From CBDDGJ01 sp965199285 (GTDB taxonomy: Bacteria > Pseudomonadota > Alphaproteobacteria > RS24), in the NCBI GenBank assembly GCA_965199285.1, contig OZ240687.1:186001-250000 (forward strand): 64,000 nt of DNA, in the 5' to 3' direction. A program made the translations under genes and the position numbers. Position 1 is the stretch's first letter. The number at the start of each line of letters is the position of its first letter. This document shows positions 1-8,463 of this stretch, piece by piece. The notes under the pieces are model-generated. The model did not search any database, was not told the origin of the DNA, and saw nothing but the letters and a program-made list of their open reading frames with translations.

Positions 1-585
1 GTCGATGCGGTTGGGCAGAAAATTCGTGACGAGATGACATTAATTTGTGTGCCGACATCGGAAGAAACGCGCCGCCAGGCGGAAGCGCTTCACATTCCTT
101 TAGCTGATTTGGATGAGGTCGGCAGGCTCGATTTAACAATTGATGGGGCGGATGAGATTGATCCACAAAAGCGGCTTATCAAAGGGGCAGGGGCGGCATT
201 ATTGCGGGAGAAAATCGTTGCCGCCGCAAGTGATAAAATGCTGGTGATTGCTGACCAAACAAAATTGGTGGAAAAGCTTGGCGCTTTTCCGTTGCCGATT
301 GAAGTGGATAGATTTTCGCATCGCACCAGTGCCGCAATGATTGAGGCTGTAATTGCAGATAGTGGCAATCAGGGCGCGCTGCGGCTAAGAGAAAAAGAGG
401 GGCAGATTGTGGTGACCGATGGCGGGCATTATCTTTATGATGCCGATTTAACCGAAATTCAAAATATTGAAGATTTTGCGCGCGCGCTTAATCAGATCCC
501 CGGCGTGGTTGAACATGGTTTATTTATTGGCCTATGCGCGGGTGCATATCTGGCAACAGAAGAGGGCATAAAAGAAATTTCATGA
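1..585 (+). CDS. rpiA: Ribose-5-phosphate isomerase A, 5'-truncated by window edge
   Basis: Interconverts ribose 5-phosphate and ribulose 5-phosphate in the pentose phosphate pathway. The reading frame is open from base 1 (V-D-A-V-G-Q-K), so the true start lies upstream of the window and about 194 residues are visible. Family motifs seen are DGADEID and KGAGAALLREKI, which carry the catalytic acid and lysine region, plus the C-terminal GVVEHGLF stretch. The stop codon overlaps the next gene's start (ATGA), suggesting translational coupling to glutathione reductase; both link to NADPH supply and use. Confidence 0.95.
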   Translation, partial: VDAVGQKIRDEMTLICVPTSEETRRQAEALHIPLADLDEVGRLDLTIDGADEIDPQKRLIKGAGAALLREKIVAAASDKMLVIADQTKLVEKLGAFPLPIEVDRFSHRTSAAMIEAVIADSGNQGALRLREKEGQIVVTDGGHYLYDADLTEIQNIEDFARALNQIPGVVEHGLFIGLCAGAYLATEEGIKEIS

Positions 586-1928
586 CCTATGATTATGACC
601 TTTTTGTTATCGGTGCCGGCAGTGGCGGCGTGCGGGCGGCGCGTATGGCGGCAAGCTATGGCGCAAAAACAGCGATTGCCGAAGAATATCGGGTCGGCGG
701 CACATGCGTTATTCGCGGTTGTGTACCGAAAAAACTATTCGTTTATGCCAGCCATTTTGGGGAAGAGTTTGCAGATGCAAAAGGTTTTGGCTGGCAGCTC
801 GATGAGCCTCAGTTTGACTGGACGAAATTGGTGGCAAATAAGGATGCCGAGATTGACCGCTTAAACCAGATTTATATTCAAAATCTTGAAGCGAGCGGGG
901 TGGAGATTATAAATGCGCGGGCAGAATTTATCGATGCGCATCATGTCATATGTGATGACCGTACCATCAGCGCCAAATATATTTTAATCGCTGTCGGCGG
1001 CAGACCCTATTTGCCGAATATTGAGGGGATAGACCATGCCATCACCTCCAACCAAGCCTTTCACCTGCGTAGCTTGCCGGACGACATTGTGATTGTCGGC
1101 GGCGGCTATATCGCGCTCGAATTTGCGGGCATATTTAACGGGCTGGGGGTTGATGTGCGCTTGCTCTATCGGGGCGAGAAAATATTGCGCGGATTTGATG
1201 AGGATTTGCGCGACCATTTAATGCGTGAAATGCGCGCGAAAGGCATTGATATTCTCACCGAAACTGATGTTACAAAAATCGAGAAAACCGAAAACCGATT
1301 AACGCTCACGTATAAGGATGGCACGGTCACAAATACAGATATGATTATGTATGCCACCGGTCGCGTGCCTTATGTTGAAGGCTTGGGCTTAGAAAAAGCA
1401 GGTGTGACGCTTAGGAAAACAGGCGAGATTATGGTTGATGAATATTCGCAAACCAGCGTGCCGCATATTTATGCGGTTGGCGATGTCACTGGACGTGCAG
1501 CACTTACGCCTGTAGCAATCCGTGAAGGGGCGGCTTTTGCCGAAACGATGTTTAATGATAATCCGACAAAGACCGATCATTCGCTTATCCCAATCGCGGT
1601 ATTTTCCCAGCCCGAGCTTGCGACAATTGGCTTGACCGAAACCGAGGCGCGTAAAAATCATACGCTCGATATTTATCGTACCAGTTTCCGACCGCTTAAA
1701 CATACGCTTTCTGGCAATCCCGAAAAAATGCTGATGAAGCTGGTCGTTGATCGCGACACGGATAAGGTTTTGGGTGTGCATATTATTGGCGCGGCGGCAG
1801 CGGAAATGATTCAAGCCTTTGCGGTGGCGGTGCAAATGGGCGCAACAAAAGCGCAATTTGATGCGACCATTGCGGTGCATCCCACGGCGGCTGAAGAAAT
1901 AGTGACATTCAAACAGCCGGTCGAATAA
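582..1928 (+). CDS. gor: Glutathione-disulfide reductase
   Basis: FAD- and NADPH-dependent reduction of oxidised glutathione in the cytosol. An N-terminal FAD motif (GAGSGG, residues 11-16) is followed by the redox disulfide C42-x4-C47 in GGTCVIRGCVPKK. That spacing and the GCVPKK sequence fit glutathione reductase better than dihydrolipoamide dehydrogenase. A second dinucleotide motif is GGGYIALEFAG, and the C-terminal HPTAAEE holds the active-site His-Glu pair. A frame open from 534 gives a 16-residue extension, but the ATG at 582 overlaps the rpiA stop and matches the family N-terminus. Length is 448 aa, normal for the family. The window also encodes gamma-glutamyltransferase and a GST, consistent with an active glutathione system. 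Confidence 0.95.
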   Translation: MTYDYDLFVIGAGSGGVRAARMAASYGAKTAIAEEYRVGGTCVIRGCVPKKLFVYASHFGEEFADAKGFGWQLDEPQFDWTKLVANKDAEIDRLNQIYIQNLEASGVEIINARAEFIDAHHVICDDRTISAKYILIAVGGRPYLPNIEGIDHAITSNQAFHLRSLPDDIVIVGGGYIALEFAGIFNGLGVDVRLLYRGEKILRGFDEDLRDHLMREMRAKGIDILTETDVTKIEKTENRLTLTYKDGTVTNTDMIMYATGRVPYVEGLGLEKAGVTLRKTGEIMVDEYSQTSVPHIYAVGDVTGRAALTPVAIREGAAFAETMFNDNPTKTDHSLIPIAVFSQPELATIGLTETEARKNHTLDIYRTSFRPLKHTLSGNPEKMLMKLVVDRDTDKVLGVHIIGAAAAEMIQAFAVAVQMGATKAQFDATIAVHPTAAEEIVTFKQPVE

Positions 1929-1990
1929 TCTGGCCTTTAATCTGGCCGTCAGTGTTCGGGCGAGGGGAAAGAGAGATCGAGTCGTAGACT

Positions 1991-3334
1991 CTAATTCCCT
2001 AAATCTTCAGCAATCATAAAGGCAAGCTCTAAAGCCTGTTGCCCGTTTAGGCGCGGGTCGCAATGGGTATGATAGCGCGATGATAAATCTTCTTCGGTAA
2101 TATCCTGCGCGCCGCCCAAACATTCGGTCACATTCTGGCCGGTCATTTCAAAATGAATACCGCCCGCATGTGTGCCTTCCGCCTGATGCACCTGAATGAA
2201 ATTTTGAACTTCGGTGAAAATGCGGTCTACGGGACGGGTTTTATAACCATTATCGGTTTTAATCGTATTGCCATGCATCGGGTCGCAAGACCATACCACA
2301 ATCCGCCCTTCGGCTTTCACTTTACGAATAAGCGCGGGCAAATAGTCTTGCACCTTATCATGCCCAAACCGCGCAATCAGCGTTATCCGCCCCGCCTCAT
2401 TTTCGGGATTTAACTTATCGAGCAGGGTGATTAATTCATCTGGTTCTAATGAGGGGCCGCATTTTATGCCAATTGGATTTTTCACGCCGGATAAAAATTC
2501 AACATGCGCGCCATCCGGCTGACGGGTGCGGTCGCCAATCCATAACATATGGGCGGAGGTGTCATAATAATCGCCCGAAGTGCTATCAAGTCGGGTCATG
2601 GCTTGTTCATAGCCAAGCAAAAGCCCTTCATGGCTGGTATAGAAATCAACCATGCCAAGCTGCGGCGTGCTGTGACTATCCACCCCACAGGCGGCCATAA
2701 ATTGAATCGCTTCATTAATCTTATGAGCGATATTTTCATAGCGTTGCCCCTGATTGCTTTGGCTGATGAAATCCTGATTCCATAAGTGAACCTGATGCAA
2801 ATCGGCATAGCCACCGGTCGCAAAAGAGCGAAGCAGATTAAGCGTGCTGGCCGCTTGTCTGTACGCTGCGATTTGACGATTTGGCTCTGGCACCCGCGCC
2901 GTCTCTTCAAACTCAATGCCATTAATAATATCACCGCGATAGCTTGGCAGTTCCACCCCATTTATGGTTTCAGTATCAGCAGACCGTGGCTTGGCAAATT
3001 GCCCTGCCATCCGCCCCACTTTGACGACTGGTAATTTGGCGGCAAAGGTCAGTACCACCGCCATTTGCAAAATCACCCGAAACGTATCGCGAATATTATC
3101 GGCATGATGTTCGGCGAAACTTTCAGCACAATCGCCGCCTTGCAGCAAAAACCCGCGCCCATGCGCAACCTCGGCAAGCTGGCTTTTTAGTTTGCGCGCT
3201 TCACCCGCAAAAACAAGCGGCGGATAGCTGGCAAGCCGCTTTTCAACCATCGCCAAAGCCTCCGCATCCGGATAGTTCGGCACTTGCCGAATATCAAAAT
3301 CGCGCCAGCTTTCTGGTGTCCAAGTCTTGCCCAT
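1991..3334 (-). CDS. aroG: Class II 3-deoxy-7-phosphoheptulonate (DAHP) synthase
   Basis: First step of the shikimate pathway: condenses phosphoenolpyruvate and erythrose 4-phosphate. The 447-aa protein is the plant/actinobacterial-like type II enzyme, shown by the N-terminal WTPESWRDFDIRQVPNYPD, the GGDCAESFAEH metal/PEP region, and the C-terminal CDPMHGNTI and GGIHFEMTGQNVTECLGG stretches. It is not homologous in sequence to the type I E. coli AroF/G/H enzymes. It is convergent with gor across a 62-bp gap with no clear terminator. The symbol is used loosely; aroF or aroH are also used for this family. Confidence 0.93.
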   Translation of the reverse strand: MGKTWTPESWRDFDIRQVPNYPDAEALAMVEKRLASYPPLVFAGEARKLKSQLAEVAHGRGFLLQGGDCAESFAEHHADNIRDTFRVILQMAVVLTFAAKLPVVKVGRMAGQFAKPRSADTETINGVELPSYRGDIINGIEFEETARVPEPNRQIAAYRQAASTLNLLRSFATGGYADLHQVHLWNQDFISQSNQGQRYENIAHKINEAIQFMAACGVDSHSTPQLGMVDFYTSHEGLLLGYEQAMTRLDSTSGDYYDTSAHMLWIGDRTRQPDGAHVEFLSGVKNPIGIKCGPSLEPDELITLLDKLNPENEAGRITLIARFGHDKVQDYLPALIRKVKAEGRIVVWSCDPMHGNTIKTDNGYKTRPVDRIFTEVQNFIQVHQAEGTHAGGIHFEMTGQNVTECLGGAQDITEEDLSSRYHTHCDPRLNGQQALELAFMIAEDLGN

Positions 3335-3400
3335 TATTGCCTCATAGCCTAATTATAAATCGAGCTTTATATAAAGCCGATGCAGAGGCATGTAAACCAT

Positions 3401-4414
3401 TTAATCGGATAATTTTACCAGCATTTTGCCGAAATTATCGCCGCTAAATAAATTCATAAAAGCCTGCGGCGCATTTTCCACGCCGTCGAGAATGGTTTCT
3501 TGCCATTGCAATTTGCCTTCGCCAATCCATTGCGTCATATCGCGGATGAAATCAGGCTGCATATCGGCATGGTTGGAAACAATAAAGCCCTCAAAGCGAA
3601 TATTTTTGCCAACAATCTGCATTAGATTATTTGGCCCTGGCATGGGCTGGGTATCATTATAGCGCGCGATCATGCCGCACGCGGCGATACGCCCAAACGG
3701 GCGTAAAGAATCGAGCGCCGCTTGCAAATGCTCGCCGCCAACATTTTCAAAATACACATCAATGCCTTTGGGGGCAGCGTCGCGCAAGGCAGCGCCTAAA
3801 TCGCCACATGTTTTATAATTAATCGCTTTATCTATGCCGATTGTATTTTCGAGCCAGTCGCATTTTTCATCTGAGCCCGCCGAGCCGATGACTGTATGGC
3901 CTTTGATTTTTGCAATTTGGCAGACAACCGCGCCAACCGCGCCAGAGGCGGCGGAGACGAATACAATATCGTCCTCTTTCAAACCGCCAACCCGCAATAG
4001 ACCGGCATAAGCGGTAAGCCCTGGCATTCCTAACGTACCAAGAAACGCTTGCGGCGGCACATCGGCTTGCGGTAATTTGGTGCATGTATTGGCAGGCGCA
4101 ATCGCTTGTTCGCGCCAGCCTAGCATGTGGTTGACTAAATCGCCGCTCGCAAATTGCGCATCGCGGCTGTCTTCAACAATGCCAACCGCTCCGCCTTGCA
4201 AGGCTTCGCCAATCTGAAAGGGGGGGATATAACTTTCGCGATCCATCATCCGCCCGCGCATATAAGGGTCAACCGACATGAAAAGATTGCGAATCCGAAT
4301 TTCCCCATCGGTAAGGTCAGGCAAGGTAACCTCGGCAAGCTCAAAATCCTCCGCCATTGGTGTGCCTTGCGGACGACGCGCCAAGCGAATTTCTTTTGAT
4401 TGTATTGTACTCAT
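3401..4414 (-). CDS. NADP-dependent zinc-free medium-chain oxidoreductase (CurA/leukotriene B4 dehydrogenase type)
   Basis: A 337-aa protein likely reducing alpha,beta-unsaturated ketones or aldehydes with NADPH. The N-terminal NLFMSVDPYMRGRM motif and the Rossmann segment VSAASGAVGAVVCQIAK are typical of the CurA/prostaglandin reductase branch of the MDR superfamily. The zinc ligands of alcohol dehydrogenases are absent. The C-terminus NLFSGDNFGKMLVKL is also standard. It is transcribed away from the crotonase gene across a 193-bp divergent spacer. The exact substrate cannot be read from sequence. Confidence 0.88.
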   Translation of the reverse strand: MSTIQSKEIRLARRPQGTPMAEDFELAEVTLPDLTDGEIRIRNLFMSVDPYMRGRMMDRESYIPPFQIGEALQGGAVGIVEDSRDAQFASGDLVNHMLGWREQAIAPANTCTKLPQADVPPQAFLGTLGMPGLTAYAGLLRVGGLKEDDIVFVSAASGAVGAVVCQIAKIKGHTVIGSAGSDEKCDWLENTIGIDKAINYKTCGDLGAALRDAAPKGIDVYFENVGGEHLQAALDSLRPFGRIAACGMIARYNDTQPMPGPNNLMQIVGKNIRFEGFIVSNHADMQPDFIRDMTQWIGEGKLQWQETILDGVENAPQAFMNLFSGDNFGKMLVKLSD

Positions 4415-4607
4415 GATAATCTCCCTCTCAAATATAGTGCATGATATTGACTTGCTTATTGTAAATTAAAGCACATAATGAAGAAATAGGAAAGACGTAA
4501 ACAAAACAGCGTCCGCCCCCGGAAAAATCAAAATTGTGAGAAAACCCAAAATTATAGGAAAACCCGAAATTGTAAAATATAAAGACAAGCGAAAGGGATA
4601 TAAAATC

Positions 4608-5408
4608 ATGACCGAAGATACTATTATAACCAAACGCATCGGCACAAGTTTTATTATTGAAATCAACCGCCCGGATGCGCGCAATGCGGTTGATGCCCCA
4701 ACGGCAAGAAGGCTTGCGGCTGCCTTTACTGAATTTGATGAGGATGAGTCTCTACGGGTGGCTGTTTTTCATGGTGCACATGGTACGTTTTGTGCCGGGG
4801 CAGATTTGAAAATGGTGAGCCAGAAAGAATTGCCGAGCTATGCCTTGCAAGAGCCGCTCGATATGATGGATGATCGCGCGCCCATGGGGCCTAGCTATAT
4901 GCGTCTGTCAAAACCGGTGATTGGGGCGATCTCCGGCTATGCGGTTGCGGGTGGGTTGGAATTATCGCTTATTTGCGATTTTCGGGTGGTCGAGGAAAGC
5001 GCGGTGTTTGGTGTGTTCTGCCGCCGGTGGGGTGTGCCATTGGTTGATGGCGGCACGATCAGATTGCCACGTGTTGTTGGTATGGGTAATGCAATGGATA
5101 TGATTTTGACAGGTCGACAAGTCGATGCACAAGAGGCTAAAATAATGGGACTGGCAAATCGGATCGTACCAGATGGGAAATCGCTTGAAACCGCGCTTGA
5201 AATCGCCGAACAACTCGCCGCCTTCCCGCAAAAATGTATGTTGAGTGATCGACAATCTGCTTATGAGCAATGGAATATGAGTTTTACCGAAGCGCTGATA
5301 AATGAAAACAAGCTCGGGCGCGCTGTCATGGCTTCTGGCGAAACACTTGCGGGGGCAACACGATTCGCATCGGGCAAAGGGCGCGGTGGTTCGTTTACGG
5401 ATATTTAG
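4608..5408 (+). CDS. Crotonase/enoyl-CoA hydratase family protein, active-site Glu apparently absent
   Basis: A 266-aa crotonase-fold protein. The oxyanion-hole segments are visible: HGTFCAGADLKMV and the SGYAVAGGLELSLICD helix. Where canonical enoyl-CoA hydratases carry a catalytic Glu, this protein reads FGVFCRRWGVPLVDGG, a variant seen in a large poorly assigned subgroup, so hydratase activity should not be assumed. The frame is open from 4536, but the ATG at 4608 has a purine-rich ribosome site (GAAAGGGA, 4591-4598) and fits the family N-terminus. The 62-bp gap to nadE suggests separate transcription is possible. Confidence 0.85.
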   Translation: MTEDTIITKRIGTSFIIEINRPDARNAVDAPTARRLAAAFTEFDEDESLRVAVFHGAHGTFCAGADLKMVSQKELPSYALQEPLDMMDDRAPMGPSYMRLSKPVIGAISGYAVAGGLELSLICDFRVVEESAVFGVFCRRWGVPLVDGGTIRLPRVVGMGNAMDMILTGRQVDAQEAKIMGLANRIVPDGKSLETALEIAEQLAAFPQKCMLSDRQSAYEQWNMSFTEALINENKLGRAVMASGETLAGATRFASGKGRGGSFTDI

Positions 5409-5470
5409 AGTTTCGCCAGTATAAGCTTTTCTGACTTGTCGCAAGCGGGCAGACAGGTTAAGAGGGGGCT

Positions 5471-7078
5471 ATGAAATTATCTTTGGCACAGCTTAATCCG
5501 AAAGTGGGCGCGATTACCGAAAATCGCGATCAGTTGCTGGCAGCCTATGGGCATGCAAAAAATCAGGGGTGCGATGCGCTGGTGGCAAGCGAGCTTTACC
5601 TATCGGGCTATCCGCCCGAAGACCTCATCTTAAAGGGAAGCTTTTTGGCGCATATAAGCGGAGCGGTTGAAACGCTGGTCGCGCAAACGGCATCAGGGCC
5701 GGCGCTCATTTTTGGCACGCCATGGCGGGAGGCAGAGTTCTTATATAATAGTGTGGTGATTGCACAAAATGGCGAAATGCAGATTCGTCACAAATATCAT
5801 TTGCCCAATTATGGCGTGTTTGATGAAGCGCGTTTATTTTCCGCCGGCGCTTTGCCAATGCCGGTTATATTGGGGAGGCAAAAAATCGGCATGCCGATTT
5901 GCGAAGATATATGGTTTGCAGATGTGGCGCAGCATTTACGCGCACATGGTGCTGAGATATTGCTCACCCTTAATGCGTCACCTTTTGAGCGCGGCAAAAA
6001 ACAGACGCGTCTTTTACAAGCACAAAACCGGGTGGCGGAAACTGATCTGCCGCTTGTCTATGTCAATCAATATGGCGGGCAAGATGAGCTGGTGTTTGAT
6101 GGCGGTAGTTTTGCCCTCAATCAGACAGGCGAAATCATTTTGCAAGCGCCGTTTTGGCAGGCCGGAACTTATACGCTTGATCTTACCGAGCCAAGTTCCG
6201 CCCTTAAAGAAGCGGCGGATGATGAGCTTTCTGATATTTATCAAGCGGCGGTGACAGGCTTGCGTGATTATGTTGATAAAAATGGTTTCCCTTCGGTTTT
6301 ATTGGGATTATCGGGCGGTATTGACAGCGCTCTTTGCGCCGCAATCGCGGTGGATGCGTTGGGCGCGAAACGGGTTCATTGCGTGATGCTGCCGAGCATT
6401 TACACATCCACTGAGAGCCTTGAAGATGCGCGTGCGTGCGCGCAAGCGCTTGGGGTGCGGCTTGATAATATTTCCATCGCGCCAATGGTGAGCGCGCTGG
6501 AGGACGGGTTAAGTGATTTATTTTCTGGCCGCGAAGCCGATATTACGGAAGAAAATATCCAATCGCGTTTGCGCGGTACGCTGCTGATGGCGCTGTCAAA
6601 TAAGTTCGGGCATATGCTTGTCACCACCGGTAATAAATCGGAAATCTCGGTCGGTTATGCGACGCTTTATGGTGATATGAATGGCGGCTATAATCCGATA
6701 AAAGATATTTACAAAAGCGATGTTTTTGCGCTGGCGCGCTGGCGCAATCAGCAGAGCATGACTATTCCGCAAAATATTATTGATAAGCCGCCAAGCGCCG
6801 AGTTGCGGCCAGATCAAAAAGATGAAGATAGCCTGCCGCCTTATGAAGTGCTGGATGATATTCTCTATCGTCTGGTTGAGCAGGAGCAAAGTTTTGCCGA
6901 GATTTGTGCGGCCGGGCATGCGGCCGAGATTGTCCAGCAGATTGAGCGATTGCTTTATATCGCCGAATATAAGCGCCGCCAATCCGCACCAGGGGTTAAA
7001 ATTGGGCAGCGCAATTTTGGCCGCGACCGCCGCTATCCCATCACTAATGGGTTTCGTGATGCAAGGGAAAAAATATGA
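5471..7078 (+). CDS. nadE: Glutamine-dependent NAD+ synthetase
   Basis: Amidates nicotinate adenine dinucleotide to NAD+, using ammonia from glutamine. The 535-aa protein has two domains. The N-terminal nitrilase-type glutaminase has a Glu-Lys-Cys triad visible as E41 (SELYLSGYPPEDL), K108 (HKYHLPNYGVFDE) and C144 (MPICEDIWF). The C-terminal synthetase has the ATP pyrophosphatase loop SGGIDS at 281-286 and TTGNKSEISVGYATLYGD further on. A GAGGGGG ribosome site precedes the ATG. The stop overlaps the gltX start by four bases (ATGA), so the two are co-translated. Confidence 0.95.
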   Translation: MKLSLAQLNPKVGAITENRDQLLAAYGHAKNQGCDALVASELYLSGYPPEDLILKGSFLAHISGAVETLVAQTASGPALIFGTPWREAEFLYNSVVIAQNGEMQIRHKYHLPNYGVFDEARLFSAGALPMPVILGRQKIGMPICEDIWFADVAQHLRAHGAEILLTLNASPFERGKKQTRLLQAQNRVAETDLPLVYVNQYGGQDELVFDGGSFALNQTGEIILQAPFWQAGTYTLDLTEPSSALKEAADDELSDIYQAAVTGLRDYVDKNGFPSVLLGLSGGIDSALCAAIAVDALGAKRVHCVMLPSIYTSTESLEDARACAQALGVRLDNISIAPMVSALEDGLSDLFSGREADITEENIQSRLRGTLLMALSNKFGHMLVTTGNKSEISVGYATLYGDMNGGYNPIKDIYKSDVFALARWRNQQSMTIPQNIIDKPPSAELRPDQKDEDSLPPYEVLDDILYRLVEQEQSFAEICAAGHAAEIVQQIERLLYIAEYKRRQSAPGVKIGQRNFGRDRRYPITNGFRDAREKI

Positions 7079-8409
7079 CCGTAAAAACCAGATTTGCGCC
7101 AAGTCCGACCGGCTATCTTCATATTGGCAATGCCCGCGCCGCATTGTTTTGCTGGCTTTATGCGCGGGCGCAAGGCGGGCAATTTTTATTGCGAATTGAT
7201 GATACGGATATGGCGCGCTCAACGGCGGAATATGAAACCGCCATTCGCGAAGATTTGACATGGCTAGGGCTTAACTGGGACGAGCTCGAACATCAATCCA
7301 AACGGTTTGCCCGCTATGATGACATATTTGAACAGCTTAAAACAAGCGGGCTGGTCTATCCCTGTTATGAAACCGCCGATGAGCTTGAGCGCAAAAGAAA
7401 GCGACAAAGAGCGCGCGGCAAGCCCCCCGTTTATGACCGCGCCGCGCTATCGCTTAGTGCCGATGAGATATCGGCATTTGAGGCAGAAGGACGCAAACCG
7501 CATTGGCGGTTCAAATTATCGGGCGAACGTGTGGTTTGGCAAGATGCCATTCGCGGGCAGCAAGACATTGATACAGCGAGTTTGAGCGACCCGATTTTGG
7601 TGCGCGAAGATGGCAGCTATCTTTACACTTTGCCAAGCGTGATTGATGATATGGATTTTTCTGTAACCCATATTATTCGCGGCGAAGACCATGTCACCAA
7701 CACCGCCACGCAGATTGAGTTATTTTCCGCGCTTGGCGGTGAGATACCTTTATTCGCGCATTTCTCGCTTTTGCAAACGGCGGAAGGAACCGGTCTTTCC
7801 AAACGTGATGGGGTGTTGTCTTTGCGCGATTTGCAACAGCAAGGGGTGGAGGCAATGGCGGTGAATAGTCTGGTCGCGCGGCTTGGCAGCGCCGATGTGA
7901 TTGAGCCGGTTAAGGATATGAAGACGCTATGGCAGGGTTTTGAGTTTGCCAAATTGAGCCGCGCTTCGGCGCGCTTTGATGTTGAAGAGCTCTTGCGCCT
8001 AAATGCAAAACGATTGCACGATCTAAGCTATCAGGAAGTTGCGCCGCGCTTGGACGAACTTAATCTTGCGATTGATGAGACGTTTTGGGAGGCGGTACGC
8101 GGCAATCTAAACACATTAATCGAGATTAAGGATTATATTGCGATTGTAAATGGGGAGGTGACCCCCGTGATTGATGCGGAAGATAGAGAGTTTATCAAAA
8201 CCGCCCGCGACCATTTGCCGCCGCCGCCTTTGACCGAAGAGAGCTGGAAAATCTGGACAGACAGCTTAAAGCATGAAACCCAACGTAAAGGCCGGGCGCT
8301 TTTTATGCCGTTGCGAAAAGCGCTGACCGGCCAAGAACATGGGCCAGAAATGAAAACGCTACTATCGCTGCTTGACCATCAGACGGTTGTGGCGCGGCTT
8401 ATGGGTTGA
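7075..8409 (+). CDS. gltX: Glutamate--tRNA ligase
   Basis: Charges tRNA-Glu (and, in bacteria using the transamidation route, tRNA-Gln). It is a class I synthetase with FAPSPTGYLHIGNARAALF carrying the HIGH-type motif (HIGN, residues 16-19). The KMSKS-type loop is LSKRD at 241-245. At 444 aa it is slightly shorter than the usual 460-480 and fits one of the paralogous copies common in alphaproteobacteria; whether it is the GltX1 or GltX2 type cannot be fixed here. It overlaps nadE by ATGA. Confidence 0.93.
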   Translation: MTVKTRFAPSPTGYLHIGNARAALFCWLYARAQGGQFLLRIDDTDMARSTAEYETAIREDLTWLGLNWDELEHQSKRFARYDDIFEQLKTSGLVYPCYETADELERKRKRQRARGKPPVYDRAALSLSADEISAFEAEGRKPHWRFKLSGERVVWQDAIRGQQDIDTASLSDPILVREDGSYLYTLPSVIDDMDFSVTHIIRGEDHVTNTATQIELFSALGGEIPLFAHFSLLQTAEGTGLSKRDGVLSLRDLQQQGVEAMAVNSLVARLGSADVIEPVKDMKTLWQGFEFAKLSRASARFDVEELLRLNAKRLHDLSYQEVAPRLDELNLAIDETFWEAVRGNLNTLIEIKDYIAIVNGEVTPVIDAEDREFIKTARDHLPPPPLTEESWKIWTDSLKHETQRKGRALFMPLRKALTGQEHGPEMKTLLSLLDHQTVVARLMG

Positions 8410-8463
8410 AAAAGACTAAATTTTACTAGCGCTAAAGCGGCAATTCTGATTAATATCTGACTT

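Noticed and set aside
1389..1880. 163-codon open frame on the minus strand
   Set aside because: Antisense of the conserved C-terminal domain of glutathione reductase; no ribosome site or recognisable product.
1929..1990. Terminator between the convergent gor and aroG genes
   Set aside because: TCTGGCC occurs twice as a direct repeat, but no stem followed by a T-run was found on either strand.
6596..7261. 221-codon open frame on the minus strand
   Set aside because: It spans the nadE-gltX overlap in antisense; both sense genes are well-supported families.
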